DNA of 64,000 nt from Charina bottae. Taxonomy: Eukaryota > Chordata > Lepidosauria > Squamata > Charinaidae. A program made the translations under genes and the position numbers. Numbering within the stretch: the stretch's first letter is position 1; each line of letters begins with the position of its first letter. The stretch is taken from NCBI GenBank assembly GCA_023362775.1, contig JALMGJ010000006.1, positions 10,682,501 to 10,746,500 on the forward strand, given 5' to 3'. The notes below the pieces were generated by a model. It saw nothing but the letters and a program-made list of their open reading frames with translations, made no database searches and was not told where the DNA came from. Below, piece by piece: positions 57,326-64,000 of the stretch.

Positions 57326-57540
57326 GAGAGCCAGATTGGTGTAGTGGTTAAGACACCAGGCTAAAAACCAGGAGACCGTGAGTTCTAGCACAAAGCCAGA
57401 TGGGTGACCTCAGGCCAGTCACTTTCTCTCTGCCCTAGGAAGGAGGCAATGGCAAACCACTTACAAAAATCTTGCCAAGAAAACTGTAGGGACTGGTCCA
57501 GGCAGTTGCCAGGAGTCAACAATGACTCAAAGGCACAATC
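57326..57540 (+). mobile_element. Modular tRNA-derived SINE, single-module copy with full tail
   Basis: Head gagagccagattggtgtagt with ggttaagacaccaggctaaa, B-box-like gtgagttctagc, one module (cagatgggtgacctcaggcc), body gaggcaatggcaaaccactt and ttgccaagaaaactgtaggg, and tail caacaatgactcaaaggcac. This is the reference layout against which the three-module copies stand out. An (AATC)n-(CA)n run follows at 57541-57586. Confidence 0.82.
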
Positions 57541-57589
57541 AATCAATCAATCAATCAATCCACACACACACACACACACACACACTAGT

Positions 57590-58330
57590 AAATATTAAAG
57601 TACCGCTTTTGTAGTACATAATCCATACAAATATCAAGTTTTTAATGAGGTTAAGTTCATCCATTACAGACAGGATGGCCAAACTGAAGAATCTTCTTCT
57701 TCATCCCCAAAGGTAGAAGCTGGTCACAAAATGATGAGACACATGTCAGACTAGAGTTATAATGTGATTCATAAATGCAATCTCAATTTACCTCCAATTC
57801 CTCTTTGAAATTCCTATTGACCGATATAAAATTTTTCAGGGTCATCAAAACAACAGCAGGAGTTTCCTTTTGCTCCTCAATAGTCTGCTGCAGGAAGCAT
57901 TCTACCGCTGCTTATCTTAGAATGTGGAAAGTGTGAGGCATGTACAATCTTAACCTACTTCTCTTTATTTCTTAGAGGCTGAAACCACACCATGTTTTTG
58001 AGGGATTGAGAGCTGGGATTTGGAACCTCCATCCTGTCTTGGTAGGAAAAGATGCTCTGGCGGGTAACTGAAATGGACAAAGTACCTATCTCCGGCTTCT
58101 GAACCAAGGTAATGAACTGAGCTCATTGAACAGGGAAAGGACCAAGCGATAGTGACAGAGGACATTGCAAGACCAACCTGTCCTGGATCTTCCTTGCCTT
58201 GATCCTATTGGGAGGCATTCCAGCCAGGATATTCATCTTTTCAAGTATTTTCCCATTCAGACACTGTCAGTCCATCATGTACACTTCCTAAATGGGATGT
58301 GGGTAACAAGATGTTGCCTTGCAAGATAGT
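57590..58330. other. Unassigned sequence
   Basis: No element or gene recognised; minus-strand open stretches at 57965-58165 have no known match. Confidence 0.35.
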
Positions 58331-58338
58331 CTCTAGAT

Positions 58339-58585
58339 CAGCGCTTTCCAAACTTGTGTGTCGCGACACAAAAGTGTGTCGCCACACACAGTCTGGTGTG
58401 TCGCCACACAACCTGGAAGCGTTTTCCCGCGGCGACACACCAACGGCGGCGTGCAAAAACCGAAAGCGGCAGCAGTGCTTCCGAGTTTTTGTGCGCTGCT
58501 GCAACGGCGGCACTTCCGGGTTTTCCCGCGGCGACACACCAACGGCGGTTGGTGTGTCGCCGCGGGAAAACTTTGGAAAGCCCTG
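58339..58585 (+). mobile_element. GC-rich hAT non-autonomous element (family A), copy 3
   Basis: Ends CAGCGCTTTCCAAACTT and ACTTTGGAAAGCCCTG. The flanks CTCTAGAT and CTCTAGGT differ at one base, again TA-centred. The palindrome TGTGTCGCGACACA is at 58357-58370. The interior differs from copies 1 and 2 and includes a perfect 22-bp inverted repeat (58521-58542 and 58549-58570, 6-nt loop). Confidence 0.9.
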
Positions 58586-58593
58586 CTCTAGGT

Positions 58594-58907
58594 TAAAGAT
58601 CCTGGGCTTCCATAGAATAGCATGCTCATGATTGGGGTAAAGATGGCCTTTGGCAGCCCGTGTACCATATTGATCAAAATATACCAAAAGTGGCCAGTAT
58701 TGTTCTTACCATTATCTGCATGTTGCATAGACACAACGAAGGCTGATATTGTCCTCTGTCTTCCTAAAAAAGTAAACACTCCCCATGTCCCTAACTAAAA
58801 CACGTCCATCTTCTTTAGCTCAACTTCACTTTAATTGAGTTAATGGGTTTGGCCCCTTGAAGAAGAATGGAGAGCTTCAATAGTATTTCTGCTGTTTTGA
58901 TGTATGC
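58594..58907. other. Unassigned sequence
   Basis: No element or gene recognised. Confidence 0.4.
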
Positions 58908-58980
58908 CAATTTATTTATTTATTTGTCATATTTCTCTACCACCCATCTCGCATACAACGACTCTGGGCGGCTTAGTTCC
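58908..58980 (-). mobile_element. L2 LINE 3' tip
   Basis: (ATTT)n followed by ctctaccacccatctcgcat and gactctgggcggcttagttc, the antisense L2 terminal motif. Confidence 0.7.
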
Positions 58981-59729
58981 TTGGCCAGCTCCCAGGTCTT
59001 AGAAGATTAATGTTCTGTCCATTAAAATGAAGGATTATATGTAGTGCAGCTTTATTTGAAAATGGAGAAGTGAAGATTGAACGTCTACTTGTGGAGTTGA
59101 TGAATGCTCTGTTTCTAAACCCTCATGAATATAGATAAGCTGACTTTGGAACGGTGCTGTTAATTTCCTCCAATTAAACCAGACTAACAGACTTTAATGC
59201 AGGGTTCTATTTTTTTCCTCAACTAAGAAGGCAGCATAAAAGTCACCAACCAGTTTATTCAATTTCTGCTATTTCCAAGTGGTAGGGGAAAAGATTTGTT
59301 TCTGATGGTTTTCTTTCTCATTTTAGCTAGGTTGTAGGTTTCTGTCTCTCGTGGACTCTGCTTTTTTTGTAACGAATTGTGGCATAAAATATTTTGAGGC
59401 AGAATTTGTAATCATAATGAATTATAGATGAAAATGTCTGTGTTTTTTGAAGTTTTAAATTCAATGCTGTTTGATTTACAGTGACTTTATGGTTGCTTTT
59501 TCTAATAATAATTTGATATCTTTCTCTCCCTCTACTGGGCTATGACCAGATGGTTCTTTTTTTAATAAATAAATTCTTCTAGCAGGATTGGAACTGTGCT
59601 CTTTTCTTACTTTTGGTACTACCTTTTGAGTTTTGCAAACATACTCTTCATGTTGTCACTTGCCCCTAATTAGAACAATCTCAAAGGGCTAAATCCAAGA
59701 TAACAACATTAGGCCTACATACTATGTTA
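58981..59729. other. Unassigned sequence
   Basis: No element or gene recognised. Confidence 0.4.
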
Positions 59730-60127
59730 ATATGGGCCCAGGTTACCTGAGGAACTGTCTCGTTCCAATTACATTGACCATCCCACCGGGCCCGGCAAGT
59801 GAGGCATGTTACGAACCCCGTTGGCTAAAGAATTCCGACCAGCGGGGTCCAGGAGGAGAGCCTTTCTGCCATTGCCCCCGCCCTGTGGAACATCTTGCCC
59901 CCGGAGGCGAGGTTGGCCCCCACTCTTCAAGCCTTCCGGAAGAGCGTTAAGACCTGGCTCTGCCCCCTAGCGTGGGGATCCGATAGTTGTATGCAGCCCT
60001 GGGGGTGGTTGGTGGGTTGAGTCTGCTCTCTCCACCTTTTTAACTTTGTCTATTTTTTGTAAGATTTTTTATTCTCTTTTTACTTGTAAACCACCTAAAG
60101 TCACTTATACAGTGAGAGGGACAGCAT
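59730..60127 (+). mobile_element. L2 LINE C-terminus and 3' end
   Basis: Codes, with shifts, for the L2 ORF end (ggaacatcttgcccccggag, gttaagacctggctctgccc), then the terminal motif ttgtaaaccacctaaagtca. The AAAT tail is replaced by a (CT)n run. Confidence 0.8.
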
Positions 60128-60130
<3 letters not shown>

Positions 60131-60171
<41 letters not shown>

Positions 60172-60356
60172 TCCATCTCCATCTCCATCTCCATCTCCAT
60201 CTCCATCTCCATCTCCATCTCCATCTCCATCTCCATCTCCATCTCCATCTCCATCCCTAGGGAGGGAGGGAAAGAAAGGGGGAGAGAGAGGAAGGAAGGA
60301 AGGGAGGAAGGGAGGGAGGGGGAGGGAGGGAGGGAGGGGGAGGGAGGGAGGGAGAC
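60131..60356. repeat. Compound microsatellite (CT)n-(CATCTC)n and purine-rich tract
   Basis: CT units, then CATCTC hexamers to about 60255, then a switch to GGGA/GGAA-type purine units. The strand switch from pyrimidine to purine is abrupt at about 60256. Confidence 0.95.
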
Positions 60357-60917
60357 AAGTAGATGGATTTCACATTCTCAGAATCCATTTTTCTTCAGCT
60401 TGTGCATCGTACAGTGGTCCGCGTACAAGAATTTCCTCACAAGTCTGTATGAACTGCTTCTAAGCTTAAACTCAAGAAATAGTCACAAGGAGGTGCTTTG
60501 TATAGGAGCTGGTAATTCCAAGCGGGGGCTGCAATTTGCACCATCTCAGTAGCATGAGAAAAGACTCTTGCCAACATACAAATGATTGCAACCTCCATGT
60601 AGCCTCTGTGTAGAGACACTCTCCATAGGAGCCTCGTCTGGCTGGGAGCCCAGCAATCTGAACAGTGTGGCAGCTATCTTTCATCTCCCAGCTGGAGAAC
60701 TCTATTAAAAACTGACCTTAAGAAATCCAGCTGAACTATAAACACCTAATATAGGCTAACTATTCATGTTGAGAAGAAACTTTATTCACTAATGAACAGT
60801 GTTAAATTTATCCTTGGAATAGGCCAGCTCAAAATGTTTGGGAATTTGATCAAGCTCTAAAATGGCTTTGCAAGTAACATGTATGTAATATGTAGGCTGA
60901 CATAGGCAACATCCAAA
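60357..60917. other. Unassigned sequence
   Basis: No element or gene recognised. Confidence 0.4.
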
Positions 60918-61372
60918 CAGGTAGTCCTTGACTTATGACCACAACAGGGATGGGAAAATTCATCGTTAAGTGGTGTGGTCATTAAGCGAGGCATCACGTG
61001 ACCACGCCCAATTCTACAACATTTATGTGGTGGTCGTTAAGTGAATCACATGGTCGTTAAGCGAACCACATGTTTGTTAAGTGAATCGTGTGGTTCCCCA
61101 TTGATTTTGCTTGTCAGAAGCTGGCTGGGAAGGTTGCAAACGGCAATCACGTGACCCTGGGACACTGCAACCATCATAAATACATGCCAGTTGCCAAGTA
61201 CCCGAATTTTGATCACATGACCGTGGGGATTCTGTGACAGTTGTAAGTGCGAGGACCAGTCATACATCACTTTTTTCAGTGCTGTCATAACTTCAAATGG
61301 TCACTAAATGAATTAGAAGCACTATGGTCACTAAACGAATCATTGTAAGTTGAAGATAAACTGGGACGTACA
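60918..61372. mobile_element. Tc1/mariner-Tigger-like miniature element, decayed copy
   Basis: Starts CAGGTAGTCCTTGACTTATG and runs through repeated ttaagtgaatc and gtcgttaagcgaacc phrases to a weak right end (cattgtaagttgaagataaa). Its order mirrors the copy at 7997-8406. The right TA target is not clear. Confidence 0.7.
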
Positions 61373-61379
61373 TTTAAAA

Positions 61380-62099
61380 GGAAAAAGGTAAAGTCTTAGA
61401 AATAAATAAAAGTGACTAAATGATGTCTGCTTGAGTAGATACTCTGATCTTCCATGACAGTTGTAACTTTGAACTGTAATGTTCAGCTAGGAATGTTCAT
61501 ATCTATCCTTTTGATTGTCACTCTATTTTTCATGTGATATCAATAAGTTATGTCATCTGTTTCTGCAGCCATTTCCAAATCTGGAAGAAAAAAAAAGCTG
61601 CATTAAAAAGCATATTGTTTTTTAAGGCACTTTGCTTAGCATTTAGCTTTTTTTTGAAGGCAGTGGTTTTCTAATGCTTTGTCTATGTTTGTATGCATTT
61701 ATGGGCATAGATTTTTGTGCACTCTTCATTGATTTGCAAACCCAAATGCAAAAATTTGAAAAGTGTGATTTCTGTGTGCATGCCCATTTTGAATTATAGA
61801 TAGATTTGAGACATATAAGGATGACTTTTTCCTCCTAGCCACGGGAGAGAAATTCTTTATGAAACCACAAAATGCAGTTCAGTGGTGAGAAATGTAAAGT
61901 TTTGCACTTAGGTAGGAAAAAACAGATGCACAGGTTTACATTTCCAATGTCTTCACCATTTACCATTGAAGTGGTTTTCCATTTCCATGTCTTTTAGAAA
62001 TTTCTGCATGTTTGCACTAATGTCAAATATTTACAAACATTTCTGTATCCAGCCATGTGGGAGAGAATCAAACACCTTTTTATGATCAATCCAAGGCAT
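61380..62099. other. Unassigned sequence
   Basis: No element or gene recognised. Confidence 0.4.
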
Positions 62100-62960
62100 T
62101 TGTAAGTTGGCTTTTCTTCTGCTGGCATTTTTTAGTATTGTATTATCAATCAGCAGTTGAATTTTTCTTCGTCATGAATTTTGGCAGTTACTTTTTTGTT
62201 CAGGTGGATGCAAGGCATTTTTGAATATGAATTTGAAATCATATTTGCTAATATACCAGTTAGAAGTTTGAACATTATTTGCAAGCAAGTAATTGCTTTC
62301 TAATTTGCTTGCCATTATACCCTCACCTCTGTCTTTTATTATTTAAAAAATGGTCTATCCATTTTTCAGTTTTTCCAATTTGTAATATTTCATGAAATTG
62401 ACTAGCCAATCTTTCATGGAGAGTCATCAGATGTTTAAACCAAAATCCATGTACTCGATCATTTTACTGGTGCACTCCAGTTCTTAACCTGCCTGCTTAT
62501 TTTTTAATTATTGTTGATGCTGCAACCACATCTTCCATTTTGACTGAGCAAATGTTTATGTCAACTTCTTTTATCCATTTTGCATTTTTATTACATTCCT
62601 TTGGATTATTATGGATGCCACTGCAACATTTTAATGCTTAATCTTTATCAGGGCAAGCATCTATGTTTGTAGAATAGCTATGGCTTGTCTTAATTCTTCT
62701 GAGACTTTCATTAATCATCTTAGTGCCAAGATTATAACTCTTCTGTAAACTTTCCTTGATCGTCATATTCTTCCATTTCTTTCCCTTTAAAGTCTTCCAA
62801 TTGCTGATATCAACTCATGATTTATTGAGCTTTCCAATCAAATTTTCTATCCTGGTGATTTTGGTGATTTTGTTTTACAGCATTGAATCCCAACTCTGAT
62901 TTTGTCACTGCTGCTATGCTACAAATTATTTGATTAGTTTCAGCCAATGTGTCTGTTTCA
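62100..62960 (-). mobile_element. Probable antisense R4-like reverse transcriptase remnant
   Basis: With shifts, the minus strand gives phrases such as VDISNWKTLKGKEWKN, VKNWSAPVK and IIKDRGEGIMANKLESNYLL. The spacing of these resembles an R4/Dong-type reverse transcriptase, where a VKNW-PGPDG-like motif precedes a KD-SNYRPI-like motif. Decay is heavy, and this is an inference from partial motifs. Confidence 0.35.
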
Positions 62961-64000
62961 ATATTATCTACTATCAAGTTTGCATCTTTCAGAATTTTTG
63001 ACTGATGATGATGATTCTATTTTTCATTGATAAAACAATCCCAAAAAAGGATACAACAAATCCCAAGAATTTATAATAAATCTCTCTAAAATCCACACAT
63101 CTAAAAACTATAAAACAACTTAAAAGCTTCTTAACTAAGTTATCATGTCTTCCTTCAAAACTTCTCATTTATTATGCCTGAGGATGCACTGCAAAAATTC
63201 CCATCATATTTTGCATAAAGGGAAATTTTTGCCCTGTCCTTCTTGGTATCCTCTCTCCCCAGATCTTCCACCAGTATATAGCATCCTCAAACCATTGTTG
63301 GGATTCCATACCTTAGCAAAGGCCCCTGGCTTAGCAATTTCCTCTTGGTTGGGAAGACTGAGTTTCAGCACCCGCCATTTTGTAATATTTCATGAAATTG
63401 ACTTGAACCCACCATTTTGTTTCTCTTCCAACACACTGGATATTGGGGTGGTTCACAGAAGTGCTACCATATCTGTGTTGCAGAAATACAGACAGCCTCT
63501 AGATGGCAGCAAAGAAGAGGCAGTCATTTTCTTATTGCCTGCAACCCAGATATAATAACCTTATTGTGCCCGACGCATGATTTAAGGGAGAAGCGGGACT
63601 ATAATTGTCTTTCCCCAGAAATCCTATTCTGGCTTTTGACTTTTTTCTTAAGATATTGTAAAACTCTTGATTTCTGCCTAAAGTTACAGTACTAGTTTTG
63701 GAGATCTAGGCTCAAGGCTAAAAAAAAACATACTACATGACAAAACAATACTACATGCATAATAATACTGCATGAAAAACATACTACATGACAAAATAAA
63801 TTATCTAGAGAATGAATGTATTAATAAACAGGTCTTATATTTAATTTTCTTTTAAGTATTTTCTAACTCAGGCATTTGGCAAATTTTAACATTAGGATTA
63901 ATTAGAAAGTGAAATCCCAAATAGCTATTTTATTCATTTTAGAAACAATCTTCTTTTTCTACAGATTTTGGTCACTATTGTGACACCATAATTCTTTTAA
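62961..64000. other. Unassigned sequence
   Basis: No element or exon recognised. The open frame at 63145-63555 has no familiar motif. A ~27-bp string at 62379-62403 is repeated at 63379-63403. Confidence 0.35.

Noticed and set aside
63145..63555. Possible 136-codon gene
   Set aside because: No motif, no neighbouring exon and composition like translated non-coding DNA; not enough to call a gene.

Overview
This window is vertebrate nuclear DNA and almost certainly squamate (lizard or snake). It has two RTE-BovB LINEs of different lineages, tRNA-derived SINEs of the Sauria type whose tails resemble BovB, L2, L1 and Penelope-like retroelements, probable R4-like remnants, several hAT miniature elements, and very many tetra- and hexanucleotide microsatellites. 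The background is AT-rich. I could not recognise any host protein-coding exon, functional tRNA, rRNA or small RNA gene. The window reads as intergenic or intronic sequence heavily colonised by mobile elements. The species cannot be fixed from the sequence.

Layout. 0-3.4 kb: a hAT end, two BovB 3' fragments, an L2 3' end, then unassigned sequence. 3.45-6.95 kb: a dead BovB copy split by a GC-rich hAT element that happens to keep its reading frame open. 7.1-8.4 kb: a SINE with three 102-bp internal modules, itself split by another hAT element, followed by a Tigger-like element. 10.5-14.0 kb: a BovB element with an uninterrupted 1010-codon ORF, inserted in an ATCT microsatellite; this is the only element here that looks potentially functional. 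15-21.5 kb: SINE, L2 and hAT pieces, a long pyrimidine tract, and a probable R4-like remnant. 21.7-28.4 kb: a nested complex of an L2 5' half joined to a Penelope-like 3' half, then an antisense L1 interrupted by a second, inverted Penelope-like copy, closed by a modular SINE. 28.7-35.1 kb: L2, Sauria and modular SINEs, small palindromic elements and a SINE with a 5S-rRNA-like head. 35-55 kb: mostly unassigned sequence with scattered L2, BovB, L1, RTE-like and Penelope-like ends and large simple-repeat arrays (43.1, 46.2, 47.9 and 49.3 kb). 55-64 kb: two more copies of the GC-rich hAT family, SINE and L2 ends, a second Tigger-like element and a probable antisense R4-like reverse transcriptase remnant.

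How the parts relate. BovB supplies the kind of endonuclease/reverse transcriptase thought to mobilise Sauria SINEs, and the SINE tails here end in the same GAGTCGGACACGACT-type motif as the BovB copies. The Penelope-like copies keep a GIY-YIG endonuclease segment and hammerhead-ribozyme-like 3' motifs. The hAT, Tigger-like and palindromic elements are non-autonomous; no transposase gene was seen. Points most worth a second look are the intact BovB ORF, the in-frame hAT insertion, the L2/Penelope chimeric ORF, the hammerhead-like motifs and the recurring 102-bp SINE module. I found no evidence for a wholly new gene system.
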